Shown here in pieces: positions 1 to 8,518 of a stretch of 64,000 nt of DNA. The notes below the pieces were generated by a model that worked only from the letters and a program-made list of their open reading frames with translations, was not told where the DNA came from and ran no database searches. A program made the position numbers and the translations under genes. Where the stretch lies: NCBI GenBank assembly GCA_002722255.1, contig PBLD01000009.1:55003-119002 (forward strand). The letters run 5' to 3'. The DNA is from Winogradskyella sp. (GTDB taxonomy: Bacteria > Bacteroidota > Bacteroidia > Flavobacteriales > Flavobacteriaceae). Within the stretch, counting starts at the first letter, position 1, and each line of letters opens with the position of its first letter.

Positions 1-237
1 GTAATTGCACGTGATAATTTTGTGGTTCATTTTTGGAAATGTAACGACAAAATTCATCCAGAAAACACAAGTTGTTATGTAGATGTTGAGGATATCGACA
101 CACTCTATGAAGAGTTAAAAACTTTTGGTGTAATTCACCCAAATGGCACCTTAAAAAATCACCCTTATGGCATGCGAGAATTTGCCATTTTAGATCTCGA
201 TGGAAATATGATTAAATTTGGTCAGGAAATTTCATGA
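1..237 (+). CDS. VOC family (glyoxalase/bleomycin resistance-like) protein, 3' part
   Basis: The reading frame is open from the first base of the window, so the start lies outside; 78 codons and a TGA stop are visible. The protein end has the pattern of a VOC-superfamily beta-alpha-beta-beta-beta module: a Cys-Tyr-Val-Asp-Val strand followed by 'DIDTLYEELK', and a last stretch 'MREFAILDLDGNMIKFGQ', which is the usual C-terminal metal-ligand strand of small glyoxalase/bleomycin-resistance-like proteins (D-x-D-G-N). The substrate cannot be inferred. The next gene starts about 50 bases downstream on the same strand with no visible terminator between them. Confidence 0.8.
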   Translation, partial: VIARDNFVVHFWKCNDKIHPENTSCYVDVEDIDTLYEELKTFGVIHPNGTLKNHPYGMREFAILDLDGNMIKFGQEIS

Positions 238-288
238 AAATAGTTTTTAAACTTAATAAGTTACAATTACACATTTAAGAAAATCAGA

Positions 289-1401
289 ATGAAAAAGTAT
301 TGGATTATTAGCCTAATCATTTTAGCATCTTGTTCTAGTGTTGATGACTCAAATAGAGAAACTGCAAATCAATTTTACAAAGGCATGGATTTGTCTTTTC
401 AAAACGAGTTAGAAAACTACAATATAGACTACAAGGATGAAGATGGCAACTCGGTTGAATTATTAGATTTTGTAAGATCTAAAGGTACCAACTTAGTACG
501 TTTAAAACTCTGGCACACTCCTCAAGATGGACAAAACCGGCTTGAAGATGTAAAGGCTTATGCACAAAAGATTAAAGCCCAAAATATGGACTTTTTGCTC
601 AATTTTCATTACAGTGATTATTGGGCAGATCCTAGTACGCAAACTCCGCCAGCTGCTTGGCAAAATATGAATATTGACCAATTAAAAGTGGCAATTTATA
701 ACTATACAAAAGATGTTGTACAACAGTTAAAATATCAAAATACATTACCAGACATTGTACAAATTGGCAATGAAACAGACAGTGGATTTTTATGGGATTT
801 TGGCAGAGTTTGGGGTAGTTTTAACAATAATTGGGGTAATTACACTCACTTAGTATCTGAAGCTATACGTGCCGTAAGAGATGTTGACACTGAAGGTAAA
901 ATAAGAATAATGCTGCACCACTCTAGCGTAGAAAATGCCATATATTTCTTTAATGAATTAGAACCTTATAATATTGATTTTGACATTATTGGCTTATCTT
1001 ATTATCCTCAATTTCAAATCAAAGATTTAGATCTTGTTGCTTCTAAATTAAATGAACTCGCCAACAACTTCAGCAAAGATATTTTAATGGTAGAAGTAGC
1101 TTACCCTTTTACTTTACAGTGGAATGATAACCAAACAAATTATATTGGTAGCTTGGACCAAACATTGGTAGAATTTCCCCCTACACCTCAAGGACAAAAA
1201 TCATACTTTGAATGGTTGATACAAACCATAAAAAACATACCTAACGACCATGGCATTGGTTTTTGTTATTGGGCACCAGATTGGGTAGCATTTGACGGAA
1301 ATGAATCAACCTCTACAAATGGCACATCCTGGGAAAATCAATGTCTTTTTGATTTCGAGCTAAAAGCATTGCCAGCGTTAGAAACATACAACACTAATTG
1401 A
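289..1401 (+). CDS. Glycoside hydrolase family 53 lipoprotein (endo-beta-1,4-galactanase)
   Basis: Predicted to cut beta-1,4-galactan in pectin side chains or arabinogalactan. The 370-aa product starts with a lipoprotein signal (lipobox LASC, Cys15), so it should sit on the cell envelope, possibly surface exposed. The body follows GH53: 'KGMDLS' near residue 31, 'NFHYSDYWADP' at 105-115 followed by 'PPAAW', the acid/base Glu162 in 'VQIGNE', and the probable nucleophile Glu269 in 'VEVAYP'. Length is normal for a single-domain GH53. It stands alone: no SusC/SusD pair or other carbohydrate gene is visible, so it is not part of a recognisable utilisation locus here. Family assignment is firm; exact substrate is inferred. 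Confidence 0.9.
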   Translation: MKKYWIISLIILASCSSVDDSNRETANQFYKGMDLSFQNELENYNIDYKDEDGNSVELLDFVRSKGTNLVRLKLWHTPQDGQNRLEDVKAYAQKIKAQNMDFLLNFHYSDYWADPSTQTPPAAWQNMNIDQLKVAIYNYTKDVVQQLKYQNTLPDIVQIGNETDSGFLWDFGRVWGSFNNNWGNYTHLVSEAIRAVRDVDTEGKIRIMLHHSSVENAIYFFNELEPYNIDFDIIGLSYYPQFQIKDLDLVASKLNELANNFSKDILMVEVAYPFTLQWNDNQTNYIGSLDQTLVEFPPTPQGQKSYFEWLIQTIKNIPNDHGIGFCYWAPDWVAFDGNESTSTNGTSWENQCLFDFELKALPALETYNTN

Positions 1402-1432
1402 CTAAATATCAATACATTATAATTTATGTGCA

Positions 1433-1520
1433 TTTCATCGATAAAACGGTCGTTTTCCTATGATTTTTGCCGTTAATCGATACATCATTTTTTTTGTGAA
1501 TTTCATCTGTCATTTCATCT
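1433..1520. promoter_or_regulatory. Repeat-rich upstream region with TTTCATC and ATCGAT motifs
   Basis: The 327-base gap between the GH53 gene and the histidine kinase gene holds three copies of TTTCATC (1433-1439, 1501-1507, 1513-1519; the last two exactly 12 bases apart), two ATCGAT hexamers (1437-1442 and 1476-1481) that form an inverted repeat with flanking CGG/CCG, and a small inverted repeat AAAACG-gt-CGTTTT at 1443-1456. No open reading frame was found. The arrangement suggests a protein-binding region, but the binder is unknown. Confidence 0.4.
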
Positions 1521-1639
1521 AATTTATTAGCATTAAGTCCCAATAATTAGCGTATTTAAGTGCATTATGGCATTTTTGGTAGGCTATTAACAAATGTCCC
1601 AAACATTAAATGAGGCTTTATAATCGAACATTAACCGTG

Positions 1640-1669
1640 TTGTTATTGTTTAGTGTTGACTTACTTTTT
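1640..1669 (+). promoter_or_regulatory. Candidate promoter of the TPR histidine kinase gene
   Basis: TTG at 1640-1642, 19 bases, then TACTTTTT at 1662-1669, one base off the Bacteroidota -7 consensus TAnnTTTG. The leader to the ATG at 1729 would be about 55 bases. Confidence 0.35.
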
Positions 1670-1728
1670 ACACCTCACTATAAAAGTTACGTAAACCAAA
1701 ACATAACACTTCGTCTATCAACCGCTAA

Positions 1729-3795
1729 ATGATGAAGCAGTTAATGACATTAACTGTTTGTCTGCTAACTTTCATTGGGTTTTCTCAAAATGAAAGAATA
1801 GATGACCTTACAGTAAAGTTAGCGTATCAAGAAGCTGACTCTACAAAGGTTGACCTCTCGTTAATGCTCATTGATGAACTTTATGCAATTGAAGATTATG
1901 AAAAAGCTTTGCTGTATGTAAACCAAACAGCTAAACTTTCTGAAAAATTAGAATACACCAAAGGACTCGCAGAAAGCACCTTCTACAGAGCTCAGATATA
2001 TTCACAACGAAATGATTATTTTAATGCTATAGACAATTACGATAAGTCTAGAAAGTATTATCTGCAAATTAGTGACACACTTGGTGTTGCCAAAGTAAGC
2101 AACAGTATTGGGCTTATAGAAATAAAACGAGGCAACTATAGTGTTGGGCTTCAGAATTCTTTATCTGCCATTGACATTTTTGAAAAACAAAATCTTTTTG
2201 ATGAGCTCAGTACGGCTTATAACAATTTGGCAGAAGCATACTTTAAAACCAACCAAATCGATAAAGCCATAGACTTTAACTTTAAAGCACTTGATGTAAG
2301 GAAAAAAATAAATGATCGTCCTGGGATTATCGCTTCTACAAAAAACATTGCGGAACTTTATGCTTTAAGAAAAGAACATCGTAAAGCTATTGAGTATTAC
2401 GAAAACGTCTTGGAGATGTTAAATCCCACCAAAGATCAAAATCTACGTGGTGAAATACTTCCTAAACTAGGTAGCCAGTATTTAGAATTTAAGGAATACG
2501 TGAAAGCTTCTGAGTATTTGGTTGAAGGCTTAAAATATAACCGTAAACAGAATAACGATGAAGGTATTTTACTAGCCCTTAATGCCATTGGCAATCTAAA
2601 CCTTCAAAAACGAAAAGTTAAGTTAGCAGAAATTCAACTTAATGAAGCTTACAACATTGCTCAAAAGATTAACAATAAACCAGCACTTTTAGAAAATTAC
2701 AAGCTTCACATTGCCTTAGACTCTACTCGAGGTTATTTTCAGAATGCGTTTTTCTGGCAAAACAAATATTACGATTTAAAGGATGAATTGTCAAAAATAG
2801 ACCAACCAGTTTTTCCTGTTGATACTGAACCTCTTGATCTTATTAACTCTAATCCAATCGAAAAAGAAATAGACAATTTTGAAGGAGAAGAAAACAACAA
2901 TAAAACCATAAAAACATGGTTAACCAATCCTTTAGTTGTCTATGGTGCTCTTGCTGCTACTGCTATTCTACTTACCTTATTATTACTCAATTACTTAAAA
3001 AACAAAAAGTATAGAGAAACCATTGTAGAACAGAGAGAAAAACTAAAACAAGAGCAAATACGAAGTGAAGCTATCTTAGAGCAAACCCATCATCTCGAAG
3101 AGGTTAACCAAGTTAAAGACAAATTATTCTCAATAGTCTCGCACGATTTAAAAGATTCCATTTCATCCATAAAAGCTTTTTTAGATTTATTGAAAGAAGA
3201 CAGTATATCTAAAGAAGAATTTAGAGAGTTAATACCTGAATTAAGTGAAAATGCAAATAATGCGTCTTCACTTTTGTTTAATTTACTAAACTGGTCTAAA
3301 TCTCAAATGCAGAATTTAGAGCCAAATCCAGAACTATTTAATATTCAGGAAGTATTTCATACCAAAATGGCATTAGTAGAACAAAAGGTTGAAGATAAAC
3401 GCATAGTTCTTATTGATGAGTCTCAACGAGACTTTATTTATGCCGATAAAAGCATGGTAGAAATTGTTATCCAAAATTTAATTACCAATGCTGTTAAATT
3501 CAGTAGAACTGGCGATGTTATTACAGTATCTAATCAAGATGTTAATGGAAATGCTTTAATCTGTGTAGAAGATACAGGTGTTGGTATTTCTGAAGAAAAT
3601 ATCAACAAACTCTTTAATGCCAATAAAAACTTTACTACAATTGGCACCAAAAACGAAAAAGGCACTGGTCTTGGACTGACTATTGCTAAAGACTTAGTTG
3701 AGCTAAACAAGGGACGCATTTGGGTAGAAAGTACTGTAAATGTTGGAAGTAAATTCTTTATAGAACTTCCTAAGTCAGCCCCAAAAAATTCATAG
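1729..3795 (+). CDS. TPR-containing sensor histidine kinase
   Basis: Membrane signalling kinase of 688 aa. A signal peptide (ends near 'GFSQ') is followed by a periplasmic array of tetratricopeptide repeats at about residues 40-340 (recurring 'A..YY.nlA..Y' helices), one membrane segment near 402-424, a coiled coil, and a HisKA/HATPase module: phospho-acceptor His472 in 'SIVSHDLKD', N-box Asn587, G1 box 'DTGVGI' with Asp615, and G2 box 'GTGLGL' from 645. The H-box has Asp-Ser where many kinases have a Pro. There is no receiver domain and no response regulator next to it, so it is an orphan. ATG-ATG doublet at the start; Met1 and Met2 are equally possible. Confidence 0.9.
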   Translation: MMKQLMTLTVCLLTFIGFSQNERIDDLTVKLAYQEADSTKVDLSLMLIDELYAIEDYEKALLYVNQTAKLSEKLEYTKGLAESTFYRAQIYSQRNDYFNAIDNYDKSRKYYLQISDTLGVAKVSNSIGLIEIKRGNYSVGLQNSLSAIDIFEKQNLFDELSTAYNNLAEAYFKTNQIDKAIDFNFKALDVRKKINDRPGIIASTKNIAELYALRKEHRKAIEYYENVLEMLNPTKDQNLRGEILPKLGSQYLEFKEYVKASEYLVEGLKYNRKQNNDEGILLALNAIGNLNLQKRKVKLAEIQLNEAYNIAQKINNKPALLENYKLHIALDSTRGYFQNAFFWQNKYYDLKDELSKIDQPVFPVDTEPLDLINSNPIEKEIDNFEGEENNNKTIKTWLTNPLVVYGALAATAILLTLLLLNYLKNKKYRETIVEQREKLKQEQIRSEAILEQTHHLEEVNQVKDKLFSIVSHDLKDSISSIKAFLDLLKEDSISKEEFRELIPELSENANNASSLLFNLLNWSKSQMQNLEPNPELFNIQEVFHTKMALVEQKVEDKRIVLIDESQRDFIYADKSMVEIVIQNLITNAVKFSRTGDVITVSNQDVNGNALICVEDTGVGISEENINKLFNANKNFTTIGTKNEKGTGLGLTIAKDLVELNKGRIWVESTVNVGSKFFIELPKSAPKNS

Positions 3796-3813
3796 AAATT
3801 AGTCTTGGACGTA

Positions 3814-4746
3814 TTAAGCTTTTGGTAAAAAGACCTCAGCCATCATACAACGAGCGCTACCTCCACCACATGTCTCAATAGTTTCTAAAGAACTTGAAAT
3901 TATAGGACAGTGCTTTTCAATTTTATTTATTTGGTCTTTTGTTAAGCTATTATGAGCTGCTTCACTCATAATTAAATAACGCTGATTATCCTTACCTCTA
4001 AGCTGTAACATATTACCAGCAAACTGGTGCATCTGCGCTTCAGAAATTGATATAATTTCTTTATCATCTTCTTTTAAATGCTTAATTACATTTTTGCGCT
4101 CTTTTTTGTCATCAATTGTTTCTAAACAAATTACTGCAAACGTTTCTGCCAAGCACATCATCACATTGGTATGGTAGATTGGTAAACGCTTTCTTTCTAC
4201 GGTTTGATTAGCCACAAAAACTACTGGAGTATATTCAAAATCTTCACAAAACTCTATAAATAAATCTTCATCTGCTCTTGGTGACAATGCACAGTAAGCC
4301 TTTCGATTAACACGATCTAAAATAAGACTACCTGTACCTTCTAAAAACACACCTTCGTCCTCAGCAGAAGTATAGTCTATAATATTTTCAATCTTAAAAC
4401 CCTCTTTTTCTAGTCTAATAAATACTTCATCTCTTCGCTCTTTACGTCTATTTTCTGCAAACATTGGGTACAAAGCTATATCACCATTACTATGAAAGCT
4501 TACCCAATTGTTTGGAAAAACAGAATCTGGAGTATCCATTAATTCATCATCATTTTCTACCACAACATTAATACCAACAGCTTTCAACTTATCTACAAAG
4601 GCATCAAATTCTTCTTGTGCTTTGGCATTAACCTCTGCATTTTTTAAATTAATATCTTCCTGAAAATAATTGTTTACAGCTGTCTGTTCATTCATCCTAA
4701 AGTTTACAGGACGAATCATTAAAATAGTATTTGTAGTTTGTTGCAT
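3814..4746 (-). CDS. ctlX: Citrulline utilisation hydrolase-type protein (guanidino-group hydrolase fold)
   Basis: Member of the arginine deiminase/amidinotransferase superfamily, close to proteins annotated CtlX in flavobacteria. The opening 'ILMIRPVNFRMN' and 'PDSVFPNNWVSFH' (about 70-83) match the substrate Asn/Asp strand of this fold; 'YHTNVMM' near 191 carries the catalytic His and Cys300 in 'GGGSARCMM' is the nucleophile. A Cys-His-acid triad of this type attacks guanidino carbons (arginine, citrulline or methylarginine-like substrates); which one is used here is not clear. It has its own promoter (4776-4807). A second, differently built family member lies at 15265-16176. Confidence 0.8.
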   Translation of the reverse strand: MQQTTNTILMIRPVNFRMNEQTAVNNYFQEDINLKNAEVNAKAQEEFDAFVDKLKAVGINVVVENDDELMDTPDSVFPNNWVSFHSNGDIALYPMFAENRRKERRDEVFIRLEKEGFKIENIIDYTSAEDEGVFLEGTGSLILDRVNRKAYCALSPRADEDLFIEFCEDFEYTPVVFVANQTVERKRLPIYHTNVMMCLAETFAVICLETIDDKKERKNVIKHLKEDDKEIISISEAQMHQFAGNMLQLRGKDNQRYLIMSEAAHNSLTKDQINKIEKHCPIISSSLETIETCGGGSARCMMAEVFLPKA

Positions 4747-4775
4747 TTAGTAACTTAATAGAGATAAAACATGTG

Positions 4776-4807
4776 CAAATTTATCTTATTTTTAAGTTGA
4801 AAACAAC
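4776..4807 (-). promoter_or_regulatory. Promoter of the ctlX-type gene
   Basis: Read on the minus strand: GTTG (4804-4807), 20 bases, then TAAATTTG (4776-4783), an exact TAnnTTTG -7 box. The predicted leader to the ATG at 4746 is about 25 bases. Confidence 0.65.
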
Positions 4808-4815
4808 TCAAAAAT

Positions 4816-5181
4816 CTAAAGTACTTTTAACCAATTGAGTGCGTCTTCTCTTTTCTGAAATAATTTAATATTCCAATTTTTATCCTGATTCATGGTAATC
4901 AAAACACTAGTAGACATTTCGGTAATTGCGGTATGTGTAACAACTGCCATAGCTTTTATTTCATTTAAGCTTGCAATCATTCGTTGTGCTTCAAAAGTAT
5001 AGGTGTATGAGTTCTTTTTATTAACCAATAGCGAAAATGGTGCCTTAAGATAAGCTAGCAAAAATTCATGATACTCATCAATCATCTCTACATCCATTAC
5101 AACTTCGTCATCAATTATAACTTCTGCCAAGTCAGGTTCGATAATATTTATCTGACCAAAGCTTAATCTATAAACTTTCAT
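4816..5181 (-). CDS. Small SpoIIAA/STAS-like protein of unknown function
   Basis: 121 residues, no signal peptide or membrane segment. The pattern (short beta strands, 'IDEYHEFLLAYL', then 'MIASLNEIKAMAVVTHTAI', closing with 'FQKREDALNWLKVL') resembles the SpoIIAA-like/STAS-type proteins that are common in Bacteroidota, where the last helix follows an 'F..re.A..WL' motif. No catalytic residues are evident. It is transcribed away from the carboxypeptidase gene from a 40-base divergent gap. Function is unknown. Confidence 0.6.
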   Translation of the reverse strand: MKVYRLSFGQINIIEPDLAEVIIDDEVVMDVEMIDEYHEFLLAYLKAPFSLLVNKKNSYTYTFEAQRMIASLNEIKAMAVVTHTAITEMSTSVLITMNQDKNWNIKLFQKREDALNWLKVL

Positions 5182-5202
5182 AATTATAAATTATAAGTAA
5201 AT

Positions 5203-5220
5203 TTAGCTAAAATTAGCTAA
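5203..5220. promoter_or_regulatory. Two palindromic TTAGCTAA octamers spaced by one helical turn
   Basis: TTAGCTAA occurs at 5203-5210 and again at 5213-5220, exactly 10 bases apart, in the 40-base divergent region and directly before the ATG at 5222. Such face-aligned palindromes could be an operator. Confidence 0.35.
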
Positions 5221-5221
5221 C

Positions 5222-6982
5222 ATGAAAAAACTCATCCTCCTAACTACAATATCTATCTTACTTACAAATTGTTATGATAAACCTGAAAAATCAAAAACTG
5301 ATAAAGAAAAAGATTTTACCACAGTTTTTGAAAAAAGTAATGGAACCGAAACAGCAACCTACCAAGAGACAATTCAGTTTTATTCAAATTTAGCAGATAA
5401 TTACAGAGAAATTTCAATCCGAGAAATGGGTGAGACAGATTCTGGTAAACCTCTGCATATTGTGATATACAATCCTACTGAGATTCATAATGACTTTGAT
5501 CTTTTAAGAAAAAACCACAGAATCTTACTTATTAATAATGGTATTCATCCAGGTGAATCTGATGGTATTGATGCTACAATGATGCTCTACAGAGACATGG
5601 CACAAGGCAAAATTGAAGCCCCAAAACAAACAGTTTTAGTAACAATACCTATTTATAATATAGGAGGAAGTCTTAATAGAAATTCTGGTACACGCACCAA
5701 CCAAAATGGACCCAAAGAATATGGCTTTAGAGGCAATGCTCGCAATTATGATTTAAATAGAGATTTTATAAAATGTGATACCGAAAATGCTAAGGCGTTT
5801 GCTGAAATATTTCATACTGTAAAGCCAGATCTTTTTATAGACAACCATGTAAGTAATGGCGCAGATTACCAATATACTCTAACACATTTATTTACGCAAC
5901 ACAACAAGTTAGGTGGCAATTTGGGTGCTTATCTTCACTTAGAGATGATGCCAAAACTTGAACAAAAATTAGCAGAAAAAAAATGGGACATAACACCTTA
6001 TGTTAATGTCTTTAACCGTACTCCTGAGTCTGGTTTTTCTCAATTTTTTGATTCTCCTCGTTATTCTACAGGCTATACAACACTATTTAATACCCTTGGT
6101 ATGATGGTAGAAACGCATATGCTAAAACCATACAAGCAACGTGTTGAAGGCACATACGAGTTAATAAAAAGCATGATAGAAATTACCGAAGCAGATGCTG
6201 ATAAAATAGCCGAATTAAGGAGTGCTCAACAAAACAAATGGAAACCTGGTAACGACTATCCTATTTCATGGACAGTGGACACAACACAATCAACAACTTT
6301 GCAGTTTAAAGGTTATGAAGGCGAAATGATAAAAAGTGATTTAACAGGAGCCCAACGCTTAAAATACGATAGATCTCAACCTTTTACGAAGCCTGTTGAG
6401 TACCAAAACTTTTTTATTCCTTCTGGTAACATAACTATACCTACAGCCTACATTATACCTCAAGGTTGGCACAATGTTATAGAACTACTTAAGTTAAATA
6501 AAGTAGAATTAATTCCTTTTGAAAAAGACACCACTTTAACTGTAGAATCTTATAGAATTGAGGATTACAAAACAAGAACTTCGCCTTACGAAGGGCATTA
6601 TCCGCACTACAACATCAAAGTAAAAGGGTTTAAGCAGAATATTACTTTTAGGCAAGGAGATTATCTGGTAAAAACAGATCAAAATGCCATTAGATACATT
6701 ATTGAAACTTTAGAACCTGCGGCTCCAGATTCGTTTTTTAACTGGAATTTCTTTGATACCATTTTACAACAAAAGGAAGGATTTTCACCTTACGTATGGG
6801 AAGACAGAGCCAAACAGCTTTTAAGAGAAAATCCGAAGTTGCAAATTGAGTATAATATAAAAATCAGTTATGATGAAGAGTTTGCCAATAACTGGTATGC
6901 GCAACTAGATTGGTTACACAAAAAGAGTAAGCATTATGAAAAAGCACATTTGCAGTATCCTATATACAGACTCAAAAAATGA
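5222..6982 (+). CDS. M14-family zinc carboxypeptidase lipoprotein
   Basis: Metallopeptidase of 586 aa expected to act on peptides in the periplasm or at the cell surface. It begins with a lipoprotein signal (lipobox LLTNC, Cys17). The M14 zinc site is visible: His109-x-x-Glu112 in 'NGIHPGES', His209 in 'DNHVSNGAD', the arginine of 'NYDLNRDF' (Arg180), and a likely catalytic Glu in 'MMVETHMLKP' near 297. The last ~240 residues form a second, beta-rich region without a recognised family. It overlaps the following rhomboid gene by 4 bases (ATGA), so the two are probably translated together. Confidence 0.88.
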   Translation: MKKLILLTTISILLTNCYDKPEKSKTDKEKDFTTVFEKSNGTETATYQETIQFYSNLADNYREISIREMGETDSGKPLHIVIYNPTEIHNDFDLLRKNHRILLINNGIHPGESDGIDATMMLYRDMAQGKIEAPKQTVLVTIPIYNIGGSLNRNSGTRTNQNGPKEYGFRGNARNYDLNRDFIKCDTENAKAFAEIFHTVKPDLFIDNHVSNGADYQYTLTHLFTQHNKLGGNLGAYLHLEMMPKLEQKLAEKKWDITPYVNVFNRTPESGFSQFFDSPRYSTGYTTLFNTLGMMVETHMLKPYKQRVEGTYELIKSMIEITEADADKIAELRSAQQNKWKPGNDYPISWTVDTTQSTTLQFKGYEGEMIKSDLTGAQRLKYDRSQPFTKPVEYQNFFIPSGNITIPTAYIIPQGWHNVIELLKLNKVELIPFEKDTTLTVESYRIEDYKTRTSPYEGHYPHYNIKVKGFKQNITFRQGDYLVKTDQNAIRYIIETLEPAAPDSFFNWNFFDTILQQKEGFSPYVWEDRAKQLLRENPKLQIEYNIKISYDEEFANNWYAQLDWLHKKSKHYEKAHLQYPIYRLKK

Positions 6983-7815
6983 TCAATATTGGTGTTGCTT
7001 CAATAGTAATAATTATAATAAACTTTATAGTTTCCATAAAAGGTTTTAAGAATTACAACTTTTTTGAAGGATACAAATTTCATGTAGATAAAATCTTAAT
7101 TCAAAAAGATTACATAAGATTAATAAGCTCAGGATTTTTACATGCAGACTGGCGACACCTAGCTTTCAACATGATAAGCCTCTACATATTCAGTAATTTA
7201 TTGGAACATAAAATTGGTTCTATTTTATTTATACTAATTTATATATCTAGTCTTATTGGAGGAAACCTCTTTGCGCTATACGTACACAGGAGTCATGGAG
7301 ACTATTCTGCAATAGGTGCTTCTGGCGCTGTATCTGGAATCATATTTGCCTGTATAGCACTTTATCCTGGGCTTGATATTGGCCTCTTACTACTTCCGAT
7401 TTTTATTCCAAGTTGGATTTATGGAGTTTTATTTGTCTTAATTTCTATATATGGTATAAAGACAAAAAGAGACAACATTGGCCATGAGGCACATTTAGGC
7501 GGTGCTATTATTGGATTACTTGTCGCTATTATTATTCAACCAAATGCTATCACCAAAAACTATATTACAATTCTTTTAATTTTAATTCCAACATTAGCAT
7601 TTATCTACTTAATTATATCAAAACCTCATTTTCTTCTAACAGATAAAATAAACTTCAAAAAAGAGAGTGCACCTTTATCCTTTGAACAAAAATACAATTC
7701 TGAAAAAGTAGACAAACAAAAAGAGCTCGATAAACTCTTAGATAAAATAAGCAAAAAAGGAATTGATAAATTATCTAAAAAAGAAAAAGAAAGGTTAAAA
7801 AACCTTTCTAAATAG
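6979..7815 (+). CDS. Rhomboid-family intramembrane serine protease
   Basis: Polytopic membrane protease of 278 aa. Six membrane helices are apparent; the catalytic Ser115 lies in 'IGASGAVSG' and the catalytic His172 in 'HEAHLGG', with the conserved loop 'HADWRHLAFNM' before them. The cytoplasmic tail after residue 215 is Lys-rich and ends in 'LSKKEKERLKNLSK', an extension often seen on Bacteroidota rhomboids. Translation is coupled to the M14 carboxypeptidase gene through an ATGA overlap. Substrate unknown. The gene converges on the Nudix gene with no intergenic base. Confidence 0.9.
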   Translation: MINIGVASIVIIIINFIVSIKGFKNYNFFEGYKFHVDKILIQKDYIRLISSGFLHADWRHLAFNMISLYIFSNLLEHKIGSILFILIYISSLIGGNLFALYVHRSHGDYSAIGASGAVSGIIFACIALYPGLDIGLLLLPIFIPSWIYGVLFVLISIYGIKTKRDNIGHEAHLGGAIIGLLVAIIIQPNAITKNYITILLILIPTLAFIYLIISKPHFLLTDKINFKKESAPLSFEQKYNSEKVDKQKELDKLLDKISKKGIDKLSKKEKERLKNLSK

Positions 7816-8397
7816 TTACACCAACAACTTAATATTAGCATAGCTATTTTCTAAAGCTTTTTGTGCAGATTTTTCGTCTAACCACTCTACTCTAGTAATA
7901 CCTTCCTTTTCTTGAGGATAGAGCTTACCATCATACTTGGTCTTCATTTCAAACCAATAAGTAATCTTAATTTTGTGCTTACCGTTACGCTTAAAAATAT
8001 GATACGTAGTTGGTAAAGGCTTTGTAATTTTCAGACCCTCAACTCCTGTCTCTTCTTCTACTTCTCTAATGGCAGTTTCTTCAATAGATTCTTTGCCCTC
8101 AATTTTGCCTTTTGGCAAATCCCATTTATCATTTCTGTAGATAAATAATATTTCGTTATTGGTATTATAGGCCTTACCTCCACCAGCAATAACGTTTGGT
8201 AAAAGTTTTAGAAAATGTTTTAAAAGCTTATCAGGATTATTATGTATTAAATGTACAGCCTTAAGATCTGTATTATTAAGCAATTTGATAACCTTACCTA
8301 TATTAACAGACTTAAGAAGAAACGATTTAAAATCGGTCTCCTTTTCAACTTTTGTAGTTAAAATTATAGGCTTATCGCCTACATAAATAGTGTACAT
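7816..8397 (-). CDS. Nudix hydrolase
   Basis: 193-aa soluble hydrolase of nucleoside diphosphate-linked compounds. A complete Nudix box is present: it begins 'GKIEGKESIEETA' and continues 'REVEEETG', fitting Gx5Ex7REUxEExGU. About 65 residues precede the Nudix fold and lack a recognised motif, a layout seen in Bacteroidota Nudix proteins. Divergent from pyrE across 121 bases. The substrate (for example a dinucleoside polyphosphate or sugar nucleotide) cannot be told from sequence. Confidence 0.88.
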   Translation of the reverse strand: MYTIYVGDKPIILTTKVEKETDFKSFLLKSVNIGKVIKLLNNTDLKAVHLIHNNPDKLLKHFLKLLPNVIAGGGKAYNTNNEILFIYRNDKWDLPKGKIEGKESIEETAIREVEEETGVEGLKITKPLPTTYHIFKRNGKHKIKITYWFEMKTKYDGKLYPQEKEGITRVEWLDEKSAQKALENSYANIKLLV

Positions 8398-8505
8398 AGA
8401 TTGGGTTAGTTATAACTTATCAATTGTAAAAGTATTATTTTTTATTAAACCACTTTTAAACTTAGAATTAAATTAGTTTAAAATTTAAAAACTTATAAAA
8501 TTCAT

Positions 8506-8513
8506 TAATTTTG
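8506..8513 (+). promoter_or_regulatory. -7 promoter element of pyrE
   Basis: TAATTTTG, an exact TAnnTTTG box, ends five bases before the pyrE ATG at 8519. Transcription would then start within a few bases of the start codon, giving a nearly leaderless mRNA. No good -33 TTG is seen at the right distance. Confidence 0.5.
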
Positions 8514-8518
8514 CAACT

